From: Limnoperna fortunei
Lineage: Eukaryota; Mollusca; Bivalvia; Mytilida; Modiolidae
DNA length: 64,000 bases
Direction of reading: 5' to 3'
NCBI GenBank assembly: GCA_944474755.1
Contig: OX104113.1
Coordinates: 69,523,944 to 69,587,943, forward strand
Shown here: positions 14,701 through 27,900 of the stretch, piece after piece
How positions within the stretch are numbered: position 1 is the first letter of the stretch
Layout of the letters: each line of letters begins with the position of its first letter
Notes under the pieces: generated by a model
Seen by the model: the letters and a program-made list of their open reading frames with translations, nothing else
Told to the model about the DNA's origin: nothing
Database searches by the model: none
Program-made: the position numbers and the translations under genes

Positions 14701-15927
14701 ATTTGCATTCTTATTCAAATATTGTTATATTTTTTTAGCAATTTAATTTATTGAGGATAAAGTATCAAAGATTTTATTCACTATTCAGTATACTTATTTC
14801 ACACATTTTTCATAAATACATCTATTAAACATAACAATAAAAAAAAGAATAAACTGTCACAAAACTGTTCATTAAAATAAATGTTTCTTTGTCATTGGTA
14901 CACAAATTGATTGAATTATAATGAAGTACTAAGAACTAGAGTAGAAGTAGAAAATTACATCATTGTGACACATATTATATAAGGTAAAATGGTAAAATTC
15001 ACTATTAAAATTATTTTGAAATATTTCACTTAAATTTGTTTAAAGTAACTGCTAAAATACTTTTTTACTACGTTTCTGTCATTGCAATACTCATTTCATA
15101 CCTATCAGCGTAGAACATTTGCAATCACCGGTACCAAATTCATATCTGCTCCGGAAAATTTTATGTTTTTTGCACTGAACTGGTTTTCAGTCGTATTTTA
15201 AACCTACGCTTTATATACTTAATACAAATTAAACGGGTATCAGTTGACTTTGTGGCGCGTAAACAAATAAACATGACACGGTATCAAAAATACGACGATT
15301 CTTACCAAAATGGGAATAAAATTTTAAAGGCGACATTAAGCGATTCTACAAAATGATGGGGCGACTTCACTTCGCTTTGGAAGATGATCGAGGGCGAAGT
15401 GGGACCACGATAGAGCGACTTCTTCGCCCGAGTCGCCCTCCAACGCGAGCCCTGATGAGATCCCTCTAGTATACAGATAAATTAAAGAAACTTTCCTTCT
15501 TTGCTGAAGATTGCATTAGAGTTCTATTGCCATACACACTAAATATACCTGTTTTGTTTGTTTGCTTGTTTGATGGTGTTTAACGGCACTTTCAGCAATT
15601 TTTCAGCTATATCGTTGCGTCCTGTTTTTATTGGGAGAGGAATAAAGCAGTACCCGGAGAAAACCCCGACCTGTGGTAAGAAAACTGACAATCCTTGTCA
15701 ATTATGATTGGAGTCTAGTATACCAAGCCTGCAGTGAGAATCAAACCAGAAATCTCAGTGTTGACAGACCACGTGATCAATAGTAGATGAACTACCTTAA
15801 CCACTCTGCCACCTAGGCCCCTATATACATGTACCTGTTTAGAAAGTCCTTCTTTACTCTCTGCTGAACTAACTAATATCTTTCTGTTCTGCACAGCTGT
15901 TTTCTGTGGAACTGATTCAGGACAAGG
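8721..15927 (-). CDS. PPP1R21: PPP1R21 exons 15-21: C-terminal coiled coil and stop
   Basis: Residues 537-783. Exon 15 (PCPESVPQKTAVQNRKILVS) follows the 21-kb intron 14. Exons 16 to 20 are all phase 0 and give the C-terminal coiled coil, including RVSRLEQDKEHYMLELQL, ESLIKNHFTNRINELTLQ, LQIAEKAKSKLEEEL and SYEGQLSMMSEHLAGLNEKL. Exon 21 codes only seven residues (SGKKSRR) before TAG at 8723-8721. It lies 1.4 kb past exon 20, and its acceptor CTGTTTCAG is clear. The tiny basic tail matches the lysine-rich end of the vertebrate protein. The 3' UTR continues below 8720, but I cannot place the poly(A) site. Confidence 0.92.
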
Positions 15928-18900
15928 CTTAAAAAAAAAAATCTATAATTATCATAAAACTAACAAACATCATATAAACAAGTCTAGGCTGAAATTTAAT
16001 TTTAAAAGTAACTGTGCTTTGCAAGGAAATTTTTGATGGCATATTGAATTGTGACATTTTTGGGGACTGATGAAGTTTGTTTGTTTGTTTGAATGATGTT
16101 TATGTTAGCGTTTCAGCAATTTTTCGGCTATTTCATGACGTCCAGTTTTTATTGAGGAGGAAGCGGGATTACCCTGAGAGAACCCATGAACTTCAAAAGG
16201 CAAATTAGCAATCCATGTCAACTAAGATTGGAGTTGAGTACACCCTGCCTGCAGTGAGACTGGAACCAGCAACCTCAGTGTTGTCAGGTCACATGATCAA
16301 TAGTAGACGAACTATATTAACCACTCGGCCAACTGAGGCCTGGACTGAAGTAAAAACGTATATCTACTTAACCACTGGCTTATATATTTATGAAAAACAA
16401 TGATTAAAATAAAACATGTTTATAAAATTTTGAAATAACTTTAATTTTAAAAGTAATTTTAGAGCATTTGTTTATCAATTGGTCACAATTTTTCCTTAAG
16501 GACTATTGTAGTCTCCTTCTTCTAAGTGGTTACCATCGGTAATCTTGGAAGTAAACAAATGGCACATATTGAAACACATATAACATACAAAAAATTAGTT
16601 AAATATGCAAAATCTTAGCAATTTTTATTTGCATTACATATTTAATCAAAAGGGAGGATCTATGCAACAGTATACAGTTATTTCATACTGTGGTTTCATT
16701 TATTTTCGTGGGTATCAATTTTCGTGGTTCGAGGAAAAAAGACATTTCGTGGGATTCTTAAATTCGTGGTTCGCGGGATAAAAAAATCCAAAAATGAAAA
16801 ATGAGGGAATTGCTTACAAATTTTCGATATTCATACTGTGTTAGTCTGTACATTTTCAAGATATAATCGCTCTCGAGAGATGACAATTGTAATGCTGATC
16901 ACGGAATGTTATAGAAATTTACGGTAGTTTTATTGAAAAGCGGCGACATTCAAACAAAATGGGACGGTTTAAGAAAGACGATGCAAAACGAAGCCTGTTT
17001 TTTGTTGTGGCGTGGTGCAAAGCTCACAGTGAACATAAATTTATGAAAGGGGTTGCTTTTTATGCAGTTTCATGTCATTTGTAAACACAATTTTAAAAGA
17101 CTGTGCGTTGAGTAAAGTGCCTTATAAATAAAATCACGCGATACCATATTTCACGCGATAGTGTACATCTAGCTACCTGTCTTGAAAACGGCGTTATGAC
17201 TGTTTTGTTTTCAAAGGAACATAAAGTAATAAAGATTAAACAGATTTTGTTTTGTAGCCGTTGTAATGCCACCAACCTATAGTTGTTGTTGTCTAATTTG
17301 TTTGTTAATAGAAAATAGTAACTGGACGGTTTCCAGATTTTATCTATCATATCAACTTATATTTCATGTAAAAATATGGGTTATTTCATTGTCAAATATG
17401 TTAATGTATTGTTATTGATGTTAAAGTGGTCAAATACCCATTAAACATAATAATCTATTTATAGCCAACTGTCTATGTTTACATTCCCCAAGCACTTGTT
17501 AAAAGTACATTTTAGGAATATGAACCGGAAGCCATAATATGCAAATTTGTTTATCACCCGTAATTATATGTAATGAGACCTATATGATTGTTTTCGTGAT
17601 AAGGACTCTTCTTATTTATTTTATTAAAGTAAATTTCATGTCCTTATTATCACGGTTAAGGTTAATTTATTGTATTTTTAAAGATAGGGGCTCTCGCATG
17701 TGCGACAGCCATGCTATCAATTTCGAATGCTATTTTTATCTACCAACATTGTTATTTTTACATTTCAGACACAGGCATGTTTTCCATTTATCTGTTTGTA
17801 ATATTTAATATTGTTGTCAACTTTACTAAATACCTATTGATGTTATATTTCACGTATTTTCGCAGTATGTCCACTAGCATGTACACGTACATTTTCGTCC
17901 AGCTGATTGTTGTGCCCGGAACTCGATTTTCTAATTTTCTGATTGGTTTAAAATCAGCTCACGTTTAGCGTCAGTGACGTCACTAGAAAGGCACAACCGT
18001 CAAGCTCATAGCCAACGTCGGCAGCTTTTTGTTTTGCAGAATAACTTTCGCTATGTCTCAAGCGCAGATTAATTTGAAATCTCAAATCGCGATGGTAATT
18101 TTAATTAATTAATATTACTCGATACTTTAATGTTGGATTTAATTTGATTTTGATGATTTAGAGCTTTCTTTGTTAAATTATTACCTGTGTCTGCACCCGG
18201 TGCAGTTTAATTTTACGGTGTTCATTGCACCCAACTTATTTAACCATGTTGAAAATAAAACAAGTGTTTTATTTATTATACTTTTTGATATAACTAGAAG
18301 TTAAGTTAATATTAAGAGTTTTTCTTTTTATAAAGAATCCGTTTAGACGGTCTCTGCACCAATGTGCACCAGATTGGGTCTTTGCACCAATGTGCACCAG
18401 ATTCGTTCTTTGCACCGACGTGCACCAGGTACAATGCACCGAGCCTTGTGAATTGTTTTTTTTTAGTTAGTGGACAAACAGGGAACAATATCTACTATTT
18501 ATTCATTTTCATTCATATTCACTGTAGTTTATAAATGTTGACTTTGTGTTTGTTATTTCCGTATGTTGATATAATACACTTAATAAACAGGGTGTAAACT
18601 TATTTTCTTGTTCCCTTTTTATTCGGTATACTTTAGTAAGATCGGGACTTAGGGGTAGAATCCTAAGTAGTATCCCAATACATACATTTGATGTGCCGTT
18701 GTCGCCACATGAGGTGCGCTACGGAATAAAGGTACATGAGGACACCTCACTTAGGATATAACCTCTGTGGTGGCGACGTGACATATTTGGCATCCTCGGC
18801 GGGATGTTTCTTTAATATCCCTTTTCTTTATTAGTATTTGATGATATCTGAATGAGCACCCTTCAGATTACGTTTTTTCAATTCTATTAGAACTTTTTTC

Positions 18901-21900
18901 AAGTTTGCTTGACACAGTAAATACTCAATTGCTTTGATAGATTAAAATAAAATTTAGGATTATGGATACTTCTGAAGTCACCTTTAGAAGTCAAAATCTT
19001 GACAATAATCACAACTCAAGAGATAGTTTTTCAAATACATCTGAACATTTGATGGATATGGATATAGTTGATGAAACTTCGGGTACTCCAATTCTTGCCC
19101 CATCTAATGTTTCTACCCCACGTGTTAACAATGAGTTCCACATTCAAAGGAAATTTGAAGATATGATGAAACAAATGGACACTATGTTCAGAAATATTAG
19201 AGATGAAACTCAAGCTATGACCCAAAAGGCCATAGATATTATTGATCAGAAACTTAAAAATATTCCCCCTCAGTGGAATTACCCTCAAAATGCACACTTT
19301 GCTTTAAATGGGCAACATAATACTTACTCCACTACCCCTGCAGATAGAATTATTGAATCTCCCTCTGTACAGGGACCAGGATTTGTAAATAATTATAGCT
19401 ATGGTACAAATGTTAGATTTGGAACATCTGCTCCAAACATTTATGCCCCAAATTCAAATTCACAAAATTCAATGCCCTCTCAGAATACTAGTTCTGGGTC
19501 ATTGACAAGATTAAAACCTCAATTCTATGATGGAACAGAGGACCTTGATGAATATTTAGCTCAATTTGAGATTTTATCTGAGCTTAATGCTTGGACATAT
19601 GAAGCTAAGTCTTTATATTTAGCTGGAAGCTTGAAAGGGGATGCTAGAACTTTGTTGTCAGAGCTTTCTTCCAATGAGAGAAAGGACTATATCACTCTTA
19701 TCAAAACACTGAATTTAAGATTTGGATCTGTAAATAGGGCTGAAATCTTTAAAGCAAATTTACAAACTAGAGTTAAAAGGAAGGATGAGTCTATTTCTGA
19801 GCTGGCTCAATCTATCAAGAAACTTACAAGACAGGCTTATCCCAATGCACCCTCCAGTTTAATTTCCACTTTAGCTAGGGATCATTTCATTGATGCCTTA
19901 CCTGATGGAGATATGAGACTTAGAATAAGAGAGTCACAGGTGACGGACATAGCTCAGGCTGAGATAATAGCCTTGAGATTAGAGGCCTATAGAGTGGCTG
20001 ACAAACAGAAATCAAATAGATATAGGGGAAATCATGAAGTTAATGAAGTTTCATTGGAAGGAAAGGAAAATAACTTTATTTCAAATGAAAACTCATTAGT
20101 AAAATCACTCATGGAAGGTTTCAGCCAACAAATGAAGGCTTTAACAAATGACATCAAACAGGTTGTCAAATCTAGTCAGAGCCAGGCACCTGAAAAAGAA
20201 AATAAAAATGGTTTTACACAAAATCTAAACAGACAAAATCACAATAACTTTAGAACTAACCATAATAATGGTTCAAATAGACTTTATAACAACTATCAGA
20301 TTAACAGTGGTCAAGGTCAATCTTTTAAGGGACCGGGAAACCGCTTTCAGTCAAACACAGGGGCCAGTGTGCGACAGAACTATCGAGGCCCAAACCATCA
20401 GTCACATTAAATGTTTCAAAGTTTGGAGATGAGGGTTTATTTGCATTTACATATATAATGGGGATATCTGTTAAAATGCTTGTAGATACTGGAGCTAGTG
20501 TGACAATTTTAAAGAAAGATATTTTTGAGAAATTGCCCCTCACCTCCAAAGAAAAATTAAAACCTGTTGATCTAAATTTAGTAACTGCAACAGGCGAGAC
20601 TACTTCCTTCCTTGGAAAAATTGTACTTGATATCTCCATGGGAAAGTTTACATTTACTCATGAAGTTTTAATTGCTGACATTCAAAATGATGGCATTTTA
20701 GGATTTGATTTTTTATCTCCCAATCAATGTGATGTATTGATAAGCAAAAGTTGTTTGTCTTATAAAGGTGATAAAATTCCATGTTACCATATTAATAAAA
20801 TTTCAAAACCTACTGTATGTAGAGTTGCAGTGAGTCACGATGTGGTGATTCCTCCTGATACTGAGATGATAGTACCAGGGAAGTTTGTTGATTCTGTTAT
20901 TAATACAGAAACGGGTTTAGTTAGTTCCCTTCCCCAGTTTACAAATAAACATGGTCTTTTAATGGCCTATAGCTTGGTTGAGGCCAATAATGGATTAGTT
21001 CCCCTTAGAATTTTAAATGTGTCTGGAAAGAATTGTACTATTCCAAAAGACACTATATCTGCTCAAATGGAAAGAGTAGAATTAAATGAAGATCAGGTTT
21101 TGGATCTTAATGATTTACATACATGTATAAACTCTGTGAATGTTTCTCAAGAGTTACCCCCTCATTTAAAAGAGTTGTTTGAAAGTGGTTCCAAACATCT
21201 TATTGAAAGTCAGAAGAGTCAGTTTAGATCACTTCTTATTAAATACCAGGATACTTTTTCCAGAGATTCTAAAGATATAGGTTATACTGATCTTATTGAA
21301 CATTTTATTGATACTGGGGATGCTAGACCAGTCAGAATACCGCCAAGGCGGATCCCTCTTGCTAAAATTCAGCAAGCAGAAGATGAAATTAAGGCAATGG
21401 CCGATAGGGGAATTATTGAGCCGAGTCATGGACCCTGGTCTTTTCCAGTGGTTCTTATTCCTAAACCAAAAGATAATTCAATACGATTTTGCGTAGATTA
21501 TAGACGGTTGAATGATCTCACAATTAAAGACTCTCATGCCCTACCGAGAATTGATGACACATTGGACGCATTGTCTGGCGCCAAGTTGTTTTCAGTTCTT
21601 GATCTACGTAGTGGTTATTGGAATGTGAAAATTGCAGATAAAGATAAGCCTAAAACTGCATTTTCAATACCCGGAAGTGGCTTATGGCAGTTTAATAGAA
21701 TGAGTTTTGGGTTATGCAATGCGCCTGCCACGTTTGTACGATTGATGGAGCGGGTATTAAGTGGTTTAAATTGGAAAATTTGTCTTGTCTACTTAGACGA
21801 CATCATTGTATTTTCCAAAACGTTTGATAGTCACATAGAAAACTTAGGTCAAGTGTTTGAATGCTTACATCAAGCTAAATTGAAAATGAATCCTCAAAAA

Positions 21901-24900
21901 TGTAACTTATTCAAAGATAGGGTAGTTTTTCTTGGTCATGTAGTGAGTGAGGAAGGTACTACTACTGACCCAGCCAAAATAGATAGTGTTATTGATTGGC
22001 CTATACCTAAAACCGTAAAACATGTTAGGAGTTTTATTGGTTTTTGTTCGTATTACAGGCGATATGTACGAAATTTTGCTGAAATTGCTCGGCCATTACA
22101 TAGACTTACAGAAAAAAATGTCAAATTTGAATGGACTGATGCTTGTCAAAAGTCCTTTGACACTCTTAAAAATGCTTTAACTAGTTGCCCAATTTTAGGA
22201 TATCCTACACAAAATGACAAATTTATTCTTGATTGCGATGCAAGTAATGAAGGTATGGGAGCTGTGTTATCCCAAATACAGGAGGGTATAGAAAAAGTCA
22301 TTTGTTATTATAGTAAAGCCTTTTCTAAGGAAGAACGGCGTTATTGTGTCACCCGTAGAGAGTTGTTAGCTGTGGTTGCTTCAGTGAAACACTTTCACCA
22401 TTACCTATATGGTAGACATTTCCTTATTAGAAGTGACCATGGTGCTCTACGCTGGTTATGCAACTTTAAGAACCCTGAAGGTCAGCTTGCTAGATGGCTG
22501 GAGACCTTGTCTGCCTATGACTATGTCATTGAACATAGGGCAGGGCGAGTGCACTCTAATGCTGATGCTTTGAGTCGTCGTCCTTGTTGTGATTCCGGAT
22601 GTAGATACTGTAGTAGAGCTGAAAGTAGATATGAACCAAACAAAGAATTAGAAAACATTCAAACAATTGAATTGATTGAGAAGGAAAAGTCAAACCCTTC
22701 AGTGGTTGATAGGAATGAATATACTGATGAAGTAGCCAATAAAATTAGCAACCATAGTGTAAATGTTATAACTAGGTCACAGACTAAGTCTGACGCAAGG
22801 TCGACTAGTTCTGAGGAGAAGACCAAGTCTGGGGTTGAAAATCACTATGAGTGTGTTATGTCTTTGCCCTTTACACAAAGACGGGACCCGATTATTGGAA
22901 AGGTCTATGAGTGGAAGTTGAAAGGTTCTAAACCTGAATGGCAGGAAGTTTCTATAGAAAGCATAGAATTGAAACATTACTGGTCAAAGTTTGATTCCAT
23001 GGTTCTTGATAGAGATGTCTTATATCATCGATGGGAAAGCGACTCTGGTAAAAATAATGTCCTTCAAGTTTTATTACCCACAGCACTTCGTGGTGACATT
23101 TTGTTTCAGTTGCATGATGCGCCAACTGGGGCACATCTTGGGGTGAAGAAAACTTTAGCTAAAGTGAGACAGAGATACTTTTGGTATGGTCTCCGGAGAG
23201 ATGTAGAAAATTATATCCTTAAGTGTGATGTCTGTGCATCACGTAAGGCTCCTGTGAGAAAACCTAAAGCTCCCATGAAGCTTTATTCTGTTGGGGTTCC
23301 GATGGAACGCTTAGCAATTGATGTAGCTGGACCCCTCCCGAAAACCAATAAAGGGAACAGATATATTCTGGTTATATCTGATTATTTTACTAAGTGGACT
23401 CAGGCTTTTGCAATAAAAGACCAAGAGGCTACCACTATAGCTAACATTCTTGTCAATGAAGTTGTAGCACTATTTGGTGTTCCAAGAATGTTACACAGTG
23501 ATAAAGGGTCAAATTTTGAATCCATCGTCTTTAGTGAGATGTGTAAAATTCTACAGATTGATAAAACTCGCACAACTACCAGACGTCCTCAATCAGACGG
23601 CATGGTAGAGAGAAATATCAAAACCATAAAAAACATGCTAACTGCATTTGTTAATAAGACCCAGAAAAATTGGGACAAATACCTACCCTTGCTAATGATG
23701 GCTTATAGATCATCTGTCCATGAGTCTACGGGTTTAAGTCCTTGTTCCATGATGCTTGGACGAGATATTACTCTCCCAGTTGACCTTTTATATGGACAAC
23801 CTGAAATAGATAAAGAACTGCCAAGTTCACAATATGCGCATGAGTTACAAACATGTATCTCTTTTATACACGACTTTGCGCGTGAGAATTTGAAACTGAG
23901 TGGTCAAACAATGAAAAAATATTATGACCATAAATGTACACATAATGTTTATGATGTTGGTACTCCAGTTTGGTTGTTTGTAGAAAAGCACGGCATTGCT
24001 CGAAAGTTAGGAAAATCATGGAATGGCCCATATGTCATTACTCATAAACTCAATGATATTTTATACAGAGTTCAAGAAAACCCAAATTCAAAACCTAAAG
24101 TTGTCCACCATGACAAACTTAAACTTTACACTGGTGATAACCGTCCAACTTGGTTTGCACAGAATTAGTGTACTCTTATAGCCCTTTTCGAAAACTCAGT
24201 TATTCCCCTTGAGTCCGCATACCGTTTTCGTTATTTAGAATCGAATCACCTGTTCCGGGTATTCCATCATGGACAACAACATTGACGAGTGCGATATCGA
24301 TCATTTTAACTGTATACAGCTGAGAAACTTTTTAAGGAGACACAGCCAGTATGTCTCGGGGACAAAAGAAACTTTGATAAAACGTGCTAAAGGGGTTCTT
24401 AAATTGAAACTGAAAGACACTGATCAAAATGAATTACAAGAACAAGAATGTGTACAGGCATGTATCTGTCCTTTCATACGGCGTCTGTGCATGCTTTCAA
24501 ACTATACTATTTACATACATAGGGCGTACATTTTTCTATTTAAAGTTGAAAGACATACAATTAACATTTACTGCGGAACAATCGTCCATGTCCGAATCCC
24601 TGAAGTAAAGAAAGTGTTTCAGTCCAAGAAAAAGTTTCGCGGTTGCAAAAATATGGATATATTAAAGGAATCGATGTCATAATCTTAAAGAATAAATGTC
24701 CATGAGTAAGTAGAACACCTACAATCATGTTGTCAGTGCAAATTCTCAAAGCAAACTCAACAACAAAGGTAGGGGGGTAGGAATTGTTTACTTTTGCGTT
24801 AGACTCCTTCGCTCACTTCGTTCGCGACAACACTTTTTTTCCGTTTTCTTGCCGTATTTCGACCCAAATGATATGGGGTCAAATTCCTGTGGTTAGCTTG

Positions 24901-27900
24901 AATTTGCCTCCCAATTCACTTCTTTCCATATGCGCGCCACCTACCGGTAACATGTTTGGTAACTCTAGTTTACATGTAAGACTGTAGTTGGCCTACAAGC
25001 CATAACATAAATGTTTAACACTATACCTTCAATAAACAATTAATTGGCACCTACGTAGGTGAAACACCCGTTAAATTACACGGTGTATTAAAATATGCTG
25101 CAGATATACAAACTTTGCAAACTTTTGGCGAATAAAAGTTTGCAGTTAAAAACTTTAAAATTTTTACACAATAAGTGTTAACAATGAACTGTGGTTATAA
25201 AGTTTTTAATAAATTGTTAATTGTTAGACATTTTTTTCCCCCACTTTGTGCAACAGAATACCATAAGAACAGGCGATCATGGTTTATATTATCATGGCTT
25301 CCTTTTTTCTTGTATTGGCCCAAGATTAAAAATATAAACATAAATTCAATACCAACATGACCAATCCCAAAATTACAAGCAAAAGACCCGCTTTTGAACA
25401 TTTAAAATAGAACAATCAGTTTAAGTTATTAATTTTTAGATTTTTTTTTACAGAGACGAAAAACAGATAAGCTAGTAACCCCCTCAGGAATCAACTTGCC
25501 TGATCCTAAATTAGTTAAAACTTGGACCAGTGACTTGAGTGAAATTCCAACTTTTTCTGAATCTGATATATACAATTACCTTGTTCTTAAAATGAATTGT
25601 AAACGACAACTACGCTCAAAGGTGTATTTGGAAGACAAACATGTTCATTCAGTTTGTTATCATTCTATTAATGGTTCAGAGTATTGCTTTGTGAAGTGCA
25701 AGGTCATACCATCGTTGCCTTCATCAAAAGCAAAAGACAACCCAGACCATGATGTTTGGCTGTGTTTATCTAAAGTCACTGGTCAAGTTCACTCAGCAGA
25801 ATGTGATTGTACAATAGGGTAGGTACACAAACTGCACTGTATGTTTATGCGAAGAAGTTTTTGAGCTACACTTAATTGCACTAAAGCTTGGAGTTTCTAT
25901 ACATAAAATTCTCTAGGCTTTTGTACAGTTGAGTATATTGAGTTACACTACCTTTTACTACACCATGACCTTAAGTTAAGAGGCTTTGTATTTTAAAATA
26001 AATTTTTACATTTGTTTAAAAACCTAGATAGACAAGGTCACTGTTTATTGTAAGTTCTAAAAGAACGTTAAAATTGTCAAAAGAAATGTTTAAGAAACTC
26101 TCAGTTTATGGGGCATTATTCCTTCAGGTTTTGAGGTAATAAAATGGTAGGTTTCTGGTAGTGTAATGTGGCCTTTTTGCTAATTTAAATTATGGCTTAT
26201 TTGGTTGCAGTTCTGGTACATATTACCTGGATAAAATAAATTCACCAACTTAAATTGGCTCAGAAATTCTTAACTAGTATATTTATTACCAAATCATAAC
26301 TTTTTTCTCTTTTAATAAGAAACATTTATAAGATGTTCTGCACTGAGGATATATAAAGAAGTTGATGGATCATTAACAACAGCTGATTGGTTGGACTTCT
26401 TACAGAACCATAGACATGTTGATGGTGATATGCATTTTTATTATTTTATTTAAGAATCATATAAAGATAAGTAAATTTTAACTGTATATGTTTTTGATAA
26501 GGTTAATATTTATTGACTAATAAAAGATTTTTAATGATATACATTTTCCGGTATGTGGGTTCGATTCCCACCCAGGGCTTATTTTTGTACCAAAATGTTT
26601 TCAGCAGTTTTGTTAGTTTTTGCCTGTTTTTTTTGTTATCTAGTTTTATATTTCTCAAAATGTGATCAAATATTTATAAATTGTTTATGTTTTTTCAAAC
26701 GAGATGCAGTTTCTCAACCAGTTTCATGCTAGAAGAGTAAAATGGAATAATACTGTACACAAAGATAAAAAATATCAGTTTCTTCATACAATGTACATAA
26801 AAATTTGTGCTGGACACATATTGGTTCTAATGCTGGTGCAAATGGAGGAAACTGCCCTGTGCCTCCACCAGAAAAAATGTATATCAAAAATATACCATAA
26901 GTAGAGTATTAAAAATCATTCTAATTTAGATAACAGTGAACATGTTGGCACAACATTATTGATAATAATTAAATGAAGCTGAACATTCACAGTTTGTCAG
27001 TGACAACAACATCCTGTATAAACATGTATATAACTTTACTTTATATTTTTAGAATGGCAGAATCTTGCAACCATATTGGGGCTTTTTTATACACCTTAGT
27101 CGCCATATCAGAAAAGAAAAAAGATGGAACATTAGCTTCAACATCTAAGAAGTGTGAGTGGAATGATCCAAGAAAAAGAAAACTGTCACCAAAGAAGGCA
27201 CAGGACCTGATGTTTAAAAAAACAAAATTTGAAAAAAGTTCAAAAACAATTAAAACTGAAAAAAGTAAACAACCATCAGACATGCCGAAGTCCTCGTTAA
27301 ACCCAGAGAGGCTAGCAACTAAATTAAAGGAATGTAACCCCCGAGCAGGATGGCTTTTAAATTTTGTAACTCAACCCTTACACTCACAGGAAGAAGAACT
27401 ACCAAATATAAAAATCCCATTCATGTTTCATGACTCTGTGGACCTAAAGAGTGCAAATATTAAAACACAACTAGAAAATTCTCTTCATGCATTTTCAACT
27501 ACTGAAGAGCAAGCTAAGGCTCTGGAAATAAAAACAAGAGGTCAGTCAAAAAACTACTTGTGGAAAGACCATAGATCTACAAGAATCACCAGCTCAAACT
27601 TTGGCAGGATAATTCACATGCGTGAGTCAACATCTCCAGAGAAAACAATAAGGGATATCCTTTACTCTGATTTCAGAAGCAAACACACTGAATGGGGAAA
27701 AAAACACGAGCCTGCTGCCCGAGTCAAATATCAAATTCAAATGAAAAAAGAATACAATAATGTTAAAATTTACCAAACTGGTCTTATAGTGTCTACTAGC
27801 CAACCATATTTGGGAGCAAGTCCAGATGGTATTGTGTCATACAATGATAAGGAAGGAAATTTGCACCAGGGTCTTCTTGAAATCAAATGTCCTGCCTCAG

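Larger units (their letters stand above)
17262..18783 (+). repeat. 5' LTR (1522 bp)
   Basis: It begins TG and ends CA. It carries a perfect CRE palindrome (17975), a TATAAA string (18329), three 28-bp tandem units (18351-18434), an AATAAA signal (18582) and an inverted repeat near the 3' end (gtcgccac near 18690 and gtggcgac near 18770). The ORFs inside it recur unchanged in the 3' LTR only because the LTRs are copies; I do not call them genes. Confidence 0.97.

Noticed and set aside
17539..17968. Two overlapping ORFs (89 and 85 aa), repeated exactly at 34497-34926
   Set aside because: They lie inside the LTRs, are identical only because the LTRs are copies, and show no domain.
24452..24682. 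ORF continuation after the SAP motif
   Set aside because: It reads into intron 1 past a GTACAG donor that joins in phase to a good exon; the extension has no domain.
26545..26580. tRNA-like T-arm
   Set aside because: Only the T-stem and loop are convincing; no acceptor, D or anticodon arms could be found, so no tRNA gene is called.
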